Assembly: GCF_000373985.1 (NCBI RefSeq)
Contig: NZ_KB893107.1
Span: 1-25,371, forward strand
Direction of reading: 5' to 3'
Origin: Desulfobacter curvatus DSM 3379
Lineage (GTDB): Bacteria; Desulfobacterota; Desulfobacteria; Desulfobacterales; Desulfobacteraceae
Length of the DNA stretch: 25,371 bases
Made by a program: the position numbers and the translations under genes
Notes under the pieces: model-generated
The model's database searches: none
The model's input: only the letters and a program-made list of their open reading frames with translations
Told to the model about the DNA's origin: nothing
Shown here: piece after piece, positions 14,357 through 22,892 of the stretch
How the letters are laid out: each line of letters starts with the position of its first letter
How positions within the stretch are numbered: position 1 is the first letter of the stretch

Positions 14357-17029
14357 TCAAATCAGCTTGTTTTCAAAGGCGTAATGTTTTGCAAATTCAA
14401 TCTCTTCTTCCACGATATTCAATTTGCCGTCCAGCTTTTCATCAATAATTTTATTGAGAATCGTGGTGTAAACCGGTCCCGGCTTTATCCCCACGGATTT
14501 AAGTTCTTTTCCACCAATTAGCGGTTTAATATTTCGCTGGTGGGTATAGAAATGGGAGATGGCTTTGCGTACCGATTCGTTTTTTGTCAACGCGACCATA
14601 AACAAAAGGCATTCTGTTTTAAAGTGGATCAGCCACCAGTACATCTGCTGATTTGAGACCGGATAGCTTTTCTCAATCAGCTGAATCCGATGTTCGGCTT
14701 TCATGCGTTGCTCAAGCAGCCGTGCCCTCTCCTTTTCGGGAAACATCAACCTGTCCGCAATCTGGGCGGTTACCGCAAAAGGGTACCCGTGAAGCCAGGC
14801 CATAAAGTAAACCGCCCATCTTGGATAATCATCATCAGCGTACAAAAGATCATGCCATGCCAGGGTTTTCCCCACGGACTCAAACAAAGCACAGGTGGCA
14901 GCGGTTAATTTCAGGTCAGGATGGATCACCTTGTCCAGGCCGTAATCCGCCAAGGTCTGCACCGCAGGCAAAGGATTTTCTTCTCCGAAAATCTGCTTGA
15001 GTTCCGAAAGTACCCGCAGTCCGCTTAAATGTTTAACCGCACCGACATTTAAGGCGTTTTTGATCAGACTTGCGGTCACTTTGCCGATCCTGAACCCAAA
15101 CCGGTTGGAGAATTTGATGGCCCTGAAAATCCGGGTGGGATCTTCAATAAAACTTAGATTATGGATGATCCGGACAATTTTATCCTTAACATCCCTGACA
15201 CCGCCAAAATAATCAATGAGTGTGCCAAAGGTTTCGGTGTTCAGAGAAATGGCCAAGGTGTTGATGGTAAAATCCCTTCTGGCCAGGTCCATCTTGATGG
15301 AGGAGTTTTCCACCACAGGCAGTGCCGCAGGTGTTGCATAATATTCGAGCCGGGCTGAGGCCACGTCAACCTTGAATTCATCCTCAAAAATGATGACGGC
15401 CGTGTTAAATTTGCGATGCTGGTGCAACCTGCAATGATGCTGTGAAGCAAAATAACGGGCAAAAGCGATGCCGTCTCCTTCCACCACCACGTCCACATCT
15501 TCAATGGGGCGCTCCAGCATCAGATCCCGGACAAAACCACCCACCACAAATACCTCTACGCCCAGGGTGTCTCCGGCATTGCCGATGTCGGAAAGCAGGG
15601 TGCGTACCCGCTTGTCCAATTGGTGCTTCAAACGGTTTCCCACGTATTTTGTCCGGGGTTTCAGGCCGGAAATATCTTTTCTTTCACTCAGGACAACTTC
15701 CCGGTTATGTTCCACCAGAAAATTTAAAAGGTCGGTGCGTGTGATAACCCCGCAAATTACCCGATTCTCCATTACCGGAATAACCCGCAGTTTTAAATCA
15801 ATGATTTTTTGTTCAATCTCGGCCAGGTCGCAGGAGAGGCTGACACTCTGGCCTCCGGGTTCAAAATAATCGACAACAGGCTGATCCCCAAGTTTGTGAT
15901 GGACTATCTTTTCGGATACATGGCGGGTGATATATCCTAAGTATTCAAATGTTTGTGTGTCAAGAACAAGCAGGGTGTTGATATTGTACCGGATCATCTT
16001 CTGCGCTGCATCCAGACATGATTTATCAGCGGCAATGGTAATGGCCGGGCTGGACATCAGTTTTTTTGCCACACGCACGTGCTTGATCTGCTGTTGGATC
16101 AGTTCAATCAAACGCATTTCAACCTGGGGAAGGGTCTGGTTTTCCACCTTGGCGGATGCCGCATAAAAATGGCCCCCGCCGCCAAGGGCCCCCAGAATTT
16201 TACCCACATCCAGCTCATGAAGACGGTTCCGGGCAATGACATGTACCTTGGCCCCCATGAGCACCAGGGCAAAAAAACAGTCCAGATTTTCCATTCTGAC
16301 AATTTTTTGTACAATGGAAGCAAGATCCGGAATGTAATGGGATGCTGCAATGGCGGACAGGTGGATCTGGATGCCGTTGACGGTAACGGCCGTCATTTCA
16401 TTGATCAATTCATTGAGCCATGTGACCTGTTCGGTCTTCATCTCCTTGACCACAAGACTTGAAATGGTGGACAGGCTTGCGCCACAAGAGAGCAGAAAGC
16501 CTGCCTGTTCAAAATCCGCCGGGGTCGTGGAGGCATAGGTGAAGCTGCCGGTATCCTCGTAAATCCCAAGTGCCATCACCGTGGCTTCATCACTGGTGAT
16601 GGCGATTTTTCTTTCACGCAGTAGTTCACACATGATGGTGGTGGTGGCACCATAGGGCTTTGACAGGTCAAAGGTGGCTTTGATTTCGTCAGGAAAGGAC
16701 GGATGGTGGTCGTAAATGTCAATGACCAGATCCGGTTTTTCCAAAAGCGCTTCAACACCTGACAGGCGGCTTCTTTGCCGGGTGTCCACAATAACCAGCC
16801 GCTGGGTTCCGGAAAAATCAATGTTAGTGGGATCTGCCATATTAAACAGATATCCCATGGAGTGAATGAAAAAATCCCTGAGATTTTTTTCCTGGGACCC
16901 GGGGAAAATAATCACACTTTCCGGGTATAGTTTTTGTGCGGCAAGCATGGCGCCAATGGCATCGAAATCAGAATTCATATGGCTGGTTATGACTGTTTTG
17001 GGGGAAATCTGCTGTTTTTTTGGGGGCAC
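14357..17029 (-). CDS. DHH phosphoesterase / CBS pair / tRNA nucleotidyltransferase-poly(A) polymerase fusion
   Basis: The 890-residue protein joins three enzymatic units. Residues about 10-310 are a DHH/DHHA1 phosphoesterase (NrnA-like): NSDFDAIGA, DTRQRS, DHH at about 107-109 and GGGGHF near 283. Residues about 325-440 hold two CBS repeats, usual sensors of adenosine nucleotides. Residues about 490 to the end are a class II nucleotidyltransferase: VVGGFVRD (about 495-502), the catalytic DVDVV (Asp511, Asp513) and RRDFTINTLA. The start is set at GTG 17029 because AGGAG (17041-17037) lies 7 bases before it; a GTG at 17053 is in frame but has no such site. The nucleotidyltransferase may add CCA, or only part of it, or poly(A). 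The DHH part may degrade short RNA or cyclic dinucleotides. Confidence 0.88.
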   Translation of the reverse strand: MPPKKQQISPKTVITSHMNSDFDAIGAMLAAQKLYPESVIIFPGSQEKNLRDFFIHSMGYLFNMADPTNIDFSGTQRLVIVDTRQRSRLSGVEALLEKPDLVIDIYDHHPSFPDEIKATFDLSKPYGATTTIMCELLRERKIAITSDEATVMALGIYEDTGSFTYASTTPADFEQAGFLLSCGASLSTISSLVVKEMKTEQVTWLNELINEMTAVTVNGIQIHLSAIAASHYIPDLASIVQKIVRMENLDCFFALVLMGAKVHVIARNRLHELDVGKILGALGGGGHFYAASAKVENQTLPQVEMRLIELIQQQIKHVRVAKKLMSSPAITIAADKSCLDAAQKMIRYNINTLLVLDTQTFEYLGYITRHVSEKIVHHKLGDQPVVDYFEPGGQSVSLSCDLAEIEQKIIDLKLRVIPVMENRVICGVITRTDLLNFLVEHNREVVLSERKDISGLKPRTKYVGNRLKHQLDKRVRTLLSDIGNAGDTLGVEVFVVGGFVRDLMLERPIEDVDVVVEGDGIAFARYFASQHHCRLHQHRKFNTAVIIFEDEFKVDVASARLEYYATPAALPVVENSSIKMDLARRDFTINTLAISLNTETFGTLIDYFGGVRDVKDKIVRIIHNLSFIEDPTRIFRAIKFSNRFGFRIGKVTASLIKNALNVGAVKHLSGLRVLSELKQIFGEENPLPAVQTLADYGLDKVIHPDLKLTAATCALFESVGKTLAWHDLLYADDDYPRWAVYFMAWLHGYPFAVTAQIADRLMFPEKERARLLEQRMKAEHRIQLIEKSYPVSNQQMYWWLIHFKTECLLFMVALTKNESVRKAISHFYTHQRNIKPLIGGKELKSVGIKPGPVYTTILNKIIDEKLDGKLNIVEEEIEFAKHYAFENKLI

Positions 17030-17063
17030 CGGATAACTCCTGTTGAAATGCACTTTGCAAATT

Positions 17064-17092
17064 TATATAGTATATCTGTATTGAATTTACAA
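17064..17092 (-). promoter_or_regulatory. Candidate promoter for the nucleotidyltransferase fusion
   Basis: Reading leftwards, TTGTAA (17092-17087), 17 bases, then TATATA (17069-17064), about 35 bases before the GTG start at 17029. The region is AT-rich and is shared with the divergent pilC gene. Confidence 0.4.
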
Positions 17093-17175
17093 TGTTCTGA
17101 CAAGCTCTGGGTATACATCGCAAAATAATGGCCGGCACCGGACGGCCTTTATCCTAAAAATATGAAGGAATAATT

Positions 17176-18387
17176 ATGGCCGTCATTTACGAGTGGAAGG
17201 GAAAGAACCCCAAAGGCAGAACAGTCAAAGGGGAGATGGAAGCTGAAACACCCGAACAGGTAAGGAGCAGCCTGGAACGTCGCAAAATAACGCCGACAAG
17301 AGTTAAGAAAAAGCCAAAAGATATATTTGAAAATATCTCCTTTCTTGCGCCTAAGGTAAAAGATAGTGATGTTATCATTTTCGCACGACAGTTTTCCACA
17401 ATGATTGATGCGGGCCTGCCGCTTCTCCAATGCCTGGAGCTTTTGTATTCCCAGCAGGAAAATCCCACATTTAAAAAACAGCTTAAACATATTAAAGAGT
17501 CTGTTGAATCCGGAGAGACCTTTGCCGACGCACTGAAAAAATATCCCAAAACCTTTAACGAACTTTTTGTCAACATGATCTCCGCAGGGGAGGCCGGCGG
17601 TATTCTTGATGTCATTTTACAGCGTTTGTCAGCCTATGCCGAAAAAATGGCGAAACTCAAAAAGCAGGTCAAGGGCGCCATGACTTATCCTGCTATTACC
17701 CTGGCTGTGGCAGTTATTGTGGTGGCTGTTATTCTTGTCTTTGTTATACCGGTGTTTGAAGAAATGTTTGCCAGCATGGGCTCGGCGCTGCCTGCCCCCA
17801 CCCAGATGGTTGTTGCGCTGAGTAATTTTGTGGTGGGGAACATAGTCTGGATGATCCTGGGATTGATTGGTGCCGTTATTTTGTTCAGGCAAACGTATAA
17901 ATCAAAAAAAGGACGAATTTTTCTTGATGACATGTTTTTACGTCTGCCTGTTATCGGCATTTTGATCCGAAAGGTGGCCGTGGCAAAATTTACCCGTACC
18001 ACATCCACCATGATTTCATCCGGTGTATCGATTCTTGAGGCCCTGGATATTGTGGGCAAAACCGCGGGCAATAAAATCGTTGAATTTGCCATATCAGATG
18101 TCAAGGTCGGCATTTCCGAAGGCCGGTCCATGGCAGACCCTTTGCTTGAGAGCGGGGTGTTTCCTTCAATGGTATGCTCAATGATCGCAGTAGGCGAATC
18201 CACAGGTGCCTTGGATGTAATGATGACCAAAATAGCAGATTTTTATGATGATGAAGTGGACCAGGCCGTAAAAAACTTGACTGATATGATCGAGCCTTTC
18301 ATGCTTGTGTTTTTGGGTGTTGTGGTCGGCGGTCTTGTTATTGCCATGTATCTGCCGATTTTCTCAATGGCCGGTGCCATTGGATAG
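17176..18387 (+). CDS. pilC: Type IV pilus / type II secretion inner-membrane platform protein PilC
   Basis: The 403-residue protein is a GspF-family assembly platform that couples the PilB/PilT ATPases to pilin extrusion. It has a short N-terminal basic region (YEWKGKNPKGRTVKGE is typical), then two GspF domains at about 69-191 and 271-393. Each contains the repeated signature (SAGEAGGILDVILQRL, about 136-151; AVGESTGALDVMMTKI, about 328-343). Membrane segments lie at about 173-193, 220-237 and 375-396. AAGGA stands 7-8 bases before the ATG. No pilB, pilT or pilin gene is in the window; the only pilus-linked neighbour is the downstream PilS-like kinase, whose start overlaps the pilC stop. 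Confidence 0.94.
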   Translation: MAVIYEWKGKNPKGRTVKGEMEAETPEQVRSSLERRKITPTRVKKKPKDIFENISFLAPKVKDSDVIIFARQFSTMIDAGLPLLQCLELLYSQQENPTFKKQLKHIKESVESGETFADALKKYPKTFNELFVNMISAGEAGGILDVILQRLSAYAEKMAKLKKQVKGAMTYPAITLAVAVIVVAVILVFVIPVFEEMFASMGSALPAPTQMVVALSNFVVGNIVWMILGLIGAVILFRQTYKSKKGRIFLDDMFLRLPVIGILIRKVAVAKFTRTTSTMISSGVSILEALDIVGKTAGNKIVEFAISDVKVGISEGRSMADPLLESGVFPSMVCSMIAVGESTGALDVMMTKIADFYDDEVDQAVKNLTDMIEPFMLVFLGVVVGGLVIAMYLPIFSMAGAIG

Positions 18388-19684
18388 CCCGGATTTTTTA
18401 TTCCGGCGGACCCGGGAGCTGTTCGTCCAGAGCAAGTGGGTTGTCCTGGCCAGGGCCGTATTCGCCCTGGTGCTGATATTTTCCACCCTTTTTTTTTCCG
18501 ATACCGATCTGTCCGGCCAAGGGGCCCAATCTTTTTTGTCCCTTTACAAAATTTCAGGCACCATCCTTGGCCTGTCTATGGTTTATTATGTCTGGCTTTG
18601 CCAAAAAAAATGCCTGTATGCCCTTGCCTATACCCAGATCATTATTGATACGTTTATCGTCACGGCCATTGTTTTTGTTACCGGCGGGTACCATAGTATT
18701 TTTACATTTTTATATCTATTGGTTATCATCTATGCCGCCATGCTGCTGCTTGCCCGGGGCAGCTTTTTAGTGGCTTTGGCATCAAGTATTCAATATGGTC
18801 TTCTCATTGAGCTTGAGTATCTTAAGATCATTGCCCCTTTGCCGGAAAACCAACCCCTTTCCCTGGTGGTGGACCAGCACCATATCCTGTACCGGATCGT
18901 GATCATCATTTCAGCCTGTTTTGCCACGGCAGCGTTAAGCGGCATTCTCTCCATGCAGCTTAGAACAGCCAAAAAAGACCTTAAAATTGCCCAGGAACAT
19001 TTAAAACGTGTGGAAAAAATGGCGGCTGTGGATGAAATTGTATCAGGTATTGCCCATGAGATTAAAAACCCCTTGGCTTCATTATCCGGCTCCATACAGA
19101 TGCTGAGAGAAGACATGGCACCGACAGGGGAAAATGATAAACTGATGCAGATTGTTTTAAGGGAAACGGAACGCCTCAAACAGATCGTGACCGATATCCG
19201 ACTGATTGCAAAACCAGGCCGGACCAATGCAGAATTGATTAATCTGGCCAAGGCAATTGATGATGTGAAAATTTTGTTTGACAATACACCGGACTGGCAT
19301 GGCCGAATCAATATTGATACCCAACTTGAACGGGATCTGCATGTGTTCATGGATGCAGTTCATTTGCAGCAAATTTTATGGAATTTAATTAAAAATGCAG
19401 CCGAGTCCATTGAAGAAAAAGGAAAAATTACAATCTCCCTGTATTCACCGCGACACAAGCGTATTTATTTGACCGTTCGAGATACAGGGATCGGCATTGA
19501 TCAAAAAAATGCCCCTCATATTTTTGATCCGTTTTACACCACTAAAAGTGACGGGACCGGGCTTGGGCTTTCAATTATTCACCGGATTGTAGACACCTAT
19601 GACGGCATGATTGACTTTGAATCCATTCCCGGGAAAGGCACGGTTTTTACGCTGATTTTTCAAAATCCCCATTTTAAGGAGTAA
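18374..19684 (+). CDS. Membrane sensor histidine kinase, PilS-like
   Basis: The protein is about 436 residues. The N-terminal half holds five or six membrane helices (WVVLARAVFALVLIFSTLFF, then about 60-80, 85-105, 106-135 and 172-195). A short coiled-coil linker without a clear PAS domain leads to HisKA with His228 in SGIAHEIKNPLASL. The HATPase has Asn341 in NLIKNAAES, DTGIGI, FYTTKSDGTGLGL and a final GKGTVFTL. The start is a judgement: GTG 18374 or TTG 18380, both just before the pilC stop (18385-18387), allow translational coupling. An upstream ATG at 18305 would overlap pilC by 83 bases. The PilS-like topology and the pilC neighbour suggest pilus-related NtrC-type control, but no PilR gene follows. 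Confidence 0.85.
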   Translation: MPLDSPDFLFRRTRELFVQSKWVVLARAVFALVLIFSTLFFSDTDLSGQGAQSFLSLYKISGTILGLSMVYYVWLCQKKCLYALAYTQIIIDTFIVTAIVFVTGGYHSIFTFLYLLVIIYAAMLLLARGSFLVALASSIQYGLLIELEYLKIIAPLPENQPLSLVVDQHHILYRIVIIISACFATAALSGILSMQLRTAKKDLKIAQEHLKRVEKMAAVDEIVSGIAHEIKNPLASLSGSIQMLREDMAPTGENDKLMQIVLRETERLKQIVTDIRLIAKPGRTNAELINLAKAIDDVKILFDNTPDWHGRINIDTQLERDLHVFMDAVHLQQILWNLIKNAAESIEEKGKITISLYSPRHKRIYLTVRDTGIGIDQKNAPHIFDPFYTTKSDGTGLGLSIIHRIVDTYDGMIDFESIPGKGTVFTLIFQNPHFKE

Positions 19685-19777
19685 GTTTGTGCGGATTCCC
19701 ACTGACCTATCCCCGGTGCCGGAGTCCCTTCGCATGCAGTTTCCTTCCACTCAGATTCGTTGAACCTGATATTTTGT

Positions 19778-19806
19778 TTGACAAAAAGCAAGTTCCTTCC
19801 TATTTA
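19778..19806 (+). promoter_or_regulatory. Sigma70-type promoter ahead of the caspase operon
   Basis: A perfect TTGACA (19778-19783) is followed after 17 bases by TATTTA (19801-19806). Transcription would start near 19813, leaving a leader of about 150 bases before the ATG at 19961. Confidence 0.55.
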
Positions 19807-19853
19807 CTTCAAATTGCTTCATGGTGTACGTTTTTAATCTATTGATATTGGGG

Positions 19854-19881
19854 CGCTTCATTTCAATCCCATAAATGAGCG
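19854..19881 (+). promoter_or_regulatory. Leader hairpin upstream of the terminator
   Basis: CGC-T-TCATTT (19854-19863) pairs with AAATGA-GCG (19873-19881) around a nine-base loop, with one bulged T. It lies between the promoter and the intrinsic terminator, where an antiterminator or ligand-sensing element would be expected. Confidence 0.35.
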
Positions 19882-19904
19882 TATGCACTGCTTTGGGTTG
19901 TTTC

Positions 19905-19924
19905 GCCGCAAAAGCGGCTTTTTT
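19905..19924 (+). terminator. Intrinsic terminator in the leader of the caspase operon
   Basis: GCCGC (19905-19909), loop AAAA, GCGGC (19914-19918), then six T (19919-19924). It lies 36 bases upstream of the ATG at 19961 and downstream of the promoter at 19778-19806. It therefore either ends a short leader RNA (attenuation or a small RNA) or simply ends the pilC/kinase transcript. Confidence 0.6.
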
Positions 19925-19960
19925 CAACAGCTTTGACTGTCCAAAATAAGGAGTGGGGCT

Positions 19961-20077
19961 ATGCCGCAGCTTAGACTTATTTCATCTCCGATAAAAACGC
20001 TGGCTGTTTTTTCCTGGATTCTGTGCCTTCTTTTTCCCGGGCTGGCCGCTGCCAAAGAGTAATTCCCCAATCAGCCG
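19961..20077 (+). pseudogene. Signal-peptide start of the caspase gene, cut by an in-frame TAA
   Basis: ATG 19961 follows AAGGAG (19948-19953) with 7-base spacing and reads 33 residues: a basic start (MPQLRLISSPIK), a hydrophobic core (TLAVFSWILCLLFPGL) and an AAA cleavage-like end before KE. Codon 34 is TAA (20060-20062). The frame then continues without a break (FPNQPMLRLESG) into the large WD40/caspase protein, which is in the same phase (117 bases = 39 codons before ATG 20078). A secreted ancestor with a single nonsense change is the simplest reading. A base-call error would look the same. Confidence 0.75.
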
Positions 20078-22876
20078 ATGCTTCGCCTTGAATCGGGGAT
20101 GCACAATGCCATGGTCAGACGAATCGGCGTGGATCGTGATGAACGGTTCATGGTTTCCGGCTCATTGGACAAAACTGTTCGTCTATGGGACCTGAAAAGC
20201 GGTAGGCTGTTGCAGACCCTGCGTGTGCCCCTAGGCAAGGGTGCTCTTGGCAAGGTATTTAGCGTAGCGATATCACCGGATGGCGCGGACATAGCTGCCG
20301 GGGGGTGGCTCGGATCTGAACAGGATAGAATATTCATTTTTGATCGCCAGACCGGAAACATCCTCCAGGTGATCAGCGGCCTGCCGAACGTTGTCAGGCA
20401 TCTATCCTACTCCCCTGACGGGAAATACCTGGTCGCATCGCTTGGTGCCAGTAATGGAATCCGCGTTTACAAAACCCGGACCTATACCCAGGTGGCCGAA
20501 GACGCAAAGTACGACAGTGATAGTTATTGGGCGGATTTCGACACGGCCGGGCGCCTGGTAACAATAAGCTTCGATGGTTATATCCGACTGTATGACGAGG
20601 GTTTTTCCAGAATCCTGAAAAGAAAGGCCCCTGGTGGTGATTGGCCTTTTTCTGCGGAGTTCGCTCCGGATGACAGCCGAATCGCAGTTGGATATGAGGA
20701 TTCGACCCGTGTGGATGTGCTGTCGGCAAAGACACTGGCGCTGCTTTTTTCTCCCGACGCCAGCGGAACAAATGGGAATCTCCATACAGTTGCCTGGTCA
20801 CGTGACGGCCGTTATCTTTATGCTGGCGGGCTGTATGCTGTCCCTGGCAAATTTCCGATCCGATGCTGGTCCGGGGCAGGCAGGGGCGATTTTACCGACC
20901 TGGAGGCTGGTAATAACACGGTCATGGATATTAAACCACTTTCGGACGGGAGCATTGCCGTTGGTGCTGCTGATCCTTATCTGGTGGTGCTGCAACCCGA
21001 TGGCAAGATCAGGTGGAAACACCAAGGCGATATTGCAGATTTCAGAGAGCAGGTAGGGGATAACGGAATTTTGCTCTCCTCAAGGGGGGATCAGGTACAA
21101 TTTGGTTTCGAGGCGTGGAGCAGGCGGTCGGCATGCTTTTCGCTCAAGACCTGGCAGTTGGAACTGGCGCCAAAAGAAACCGGGCAGATGTTAAAGCCCG
21201 TCACGGACGTTCCGGGATTGGAGATCTCCGATTGGGTGAATGAGTATACCCCCAAACTCAACAATAAATCCCTTGAGCTTGACCAGTACGAACAATCCCG
21301 CAGCCTGGCCATTGCCCCGGACCACAAAAGCTTCCTGCTTGGAGCAGACTGGAGTCTCCGATTGTTTGACAAAACCGGCCGACAATTGTGGAAAGTCGCT
21401 GCCCCAGGTACCGCCTGGGCCGTGAATATCAGCGGTGACGGCAAACTGGCAGTTGCCGGCTACGGTGACGGCACCCTGCACTGGTATCGCCTCTCAGACG
21501 GGGAGGAACTGCTGGCGCTTTTTCCCCACAGGGACGGGAAGAGATGGGTGGCCTGGACACCCGAAGGCTTTTACCAGGCGTCTGCAGGCGGGGAAGACCT
21601 GATCGGCTGGCATCTCAATCACGGCAGCCAGGAGACACCGGAATTCTTTGGCGCCTCCCGCTTCCGTGACCAGTTTTACCGGCCGGACGTTGTTTCCAGG
21701 GTGCTTGAAACCCTTGACGTAAAAGAGGCTCTGGCTCTGGCTGACCGGGTGCGGGGCAAAAAAACGATTATCAAGGCGGTAGAGGATATTTTGCCGCCGG
21801 TCATAACCATCCTGTCTCCTGCGGCTGGTACAGAGACAACTTCAAAGAATCTGGTTCTCTTTTATAAAGCGGAATCCTCTACGGACGACATCATTGATGT
21901 TACACCACGGGTGGGGGATAGGCCGGCAAAGGTCCTTGAGCATGTTTTTGAAAAGGGAAAAGACAAACAAGGCCGGGACATGATGATGGGTAACATAACC
22001 GTGGAGGTGCCGCCGGAAGACGTTGTGGTTTCATTGATTGCCCGCAACAGGCATGGAGACAGCGAGCCGGCCGACTTCACCACAAACTGGGCCGGTCGTA
22101 AGGACTGGTATAAGCCCAACCTGTATGTGCTGGCCATTGGGGTGAGCTGTTATGATCAAAAGCATTTGAAGCTCAATTATGCGGCCAAAGACGCAGCGGA
22201 TTTTGTTAACGCCATGAAAAAGCAGGAAGGCGGTTTGTACAAAAAGGTGATGTGCAGGCTGGTGGTCAGTGACAAAACGAGAAAAGATGCGACTCAAAAC
22301 GGCATCCTTGATGGGTTGGACTGGATAGAGCATGAGACGACCAGTCGGGATGTGGCCATGGTGTTTTTGTCCGGCCACGGGGTCAATGATACAGAAGGAA
22401 ATTATAATTTCCTGCCCCAGAACGGAGATCCCTGCAGATTGCATCGGACCGGCATCAATGATCACGATTTTAAGAAATTCTTGAGTAATATTCCCGGCAA
22501 AACAGTGCTCTTTTTTGACAGTTGCCGATCAGGAAATGTCAGAATGGATGTTGCCAAGGGTGATCAGCAGGCAGACGTGGATAAATTTGCCAATGAGCTG
22601 GCTGACGCGGGGTCCGGCGTGATTGTTTTCTCCTCTTCTACAGGAAAGCAGTTATCTTTTGAAAAGAAAGAACTTGAGAACGGTGTGTTTACCGAGGCCC
22701 TGCTGGAAGGTATTGAGGGCCGGGCAGATTTCTACAAGGACTGGCATATTTCAATTGCCGAGCTGGAGGTTTATCTAACTGAACGGGTTAAGGAACTGAC
22801 CAATGGAGATCAGAAACCCGTAAGCGCCAAGCCCAAATCTGTGGAGGATATGAAAATTACAAGGGTTCGAAGGTAA
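20078..22876 (+). CDS. WD40-repeat caspase-family (C14) protease-like protein
   Basis: From the first ATG after the nonsense codon this is 932 residues. Residues about 5-500 are beta-propeller repeats (for example VSGSLDKTVRLWDLKSG, AVAGYGDGTLHWYRLSDGE) ending in WVAWTPEGFYQAS. A linker with an Ig-like stretch (about 570-665) follows, then a caspase-like domain about 680-905: NLYVLAIGVSCYD, the catalytic His767 in LSGHGV and Cys816 in FFDSCRSG, so both dyad residues are kept. No ribosome site precedes ATG 20078, whereas a good one precedes ATG 19961, whose frame is broken by TAA at 20060-20062. If translated from 20078 the protein would lack its export signal and stay in the cytoplasm. It is followed after 16 bases by a lipoprotein gene. 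Substrates are unknown. Confidence 0.85.
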   Translation: MLRLESGMHNAMVRRIGVDRDERFMVSGSLDKTVRLWDLKSGRLLQTLRVPLGKGALGKVFSVAISPDGADIAAGGWLGSEQDRIFIFDRQTGNILQVISGLPNVVRHLSYSPDGKYLVASLGASNGIRVYKTRTYTQVAEDAKYDSDSYWADFDTAGRLVTISFDGYIRLYDEGFSRILKRKAPGGDWPFSAEFAPDDSRIAVGYEDSTRVDVLSAKTLALLFSPDASGTNGNLHTVAWSRDGRYLYAGGLYAVPGKFPIRCWSGAGRGDFTDLEAGNNTVMDIKPLSDGSIAVGAADPYLVVLQPDGKIRWKHQGDIADFREQVGDNGILLSSRGDQVQFGFEAWSRRSACFSLKTWQLELAPKETGQMLKPVTDVPGLEISDWVNEYTPKLNNKSLELDQYEQSRSLAIAPDHKSFLLGADWSLRLFDKTGRQLWKVAAPGTAWAVNISGDGKLAVAGYGDGTLHWYRLSDGEELLALFPHRDGKRWVAWTPEGFYQASAGGEDLIGWHLNHGSQETPEFFGASRFRDQFYRPDVVSRVLETLDVKEALALADRVRGKKTIIKAVEDILPPVITILSPAAGTETTSKNLVLFYKAESSTDDIIDVTPRVGDRPAKVLEHVFEKGKDKQGRDMMMGNITVEVPPEDVVVSLIARNRHGDSEPADFTTNWAGRKDWYKPNLYVLAIGVSCYDQKHLKLNYAAKDAADFVNAMKKQEGGLYKKVMCRLVVSDKTRKDATQNGILDGLDWIEHETTSRDVAMVFLSGHGVNDTEGNYNFLPQNGDPCRLHRTGINDHDFKKFLSNIPGKTVLFFDSCRSGNVRMDVAKGDQQADVDKFANELADAGSGVIVFSSSTGKQLSFEKKELENGVFTEALLEGIEGRADFYKDWHISIAELEVYLTERVKELTNGDQKPVSAKPKSVEDMKITRVRR

Positions 22877-22892
22877 CAAGAGGGAGGATAAA

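Noticed and set aside
15468..15869. Plus-strand ORF of 133 codons
   Set aside because: It is antisense to the CBS/nucleotidyltransferase part of the large fusion gene, with Ser/Thr/Arg-rich low-complexity content.
18790..19350. Minus-strand ORF of 186 codons
   Set aside because: It lies opposite the PilS-like kinase, whose motifs are intact, and has no domain or ribosome site of its own.
20060..20062. Programmed recoding of the in-frame stop as selenocysteine or pyrrolysine
   Set aside because: The codon is TAA; selenocysteine uses TGA and pyrrolysine uses TAG, and no downstream SECIS-like hairpin is apparent.
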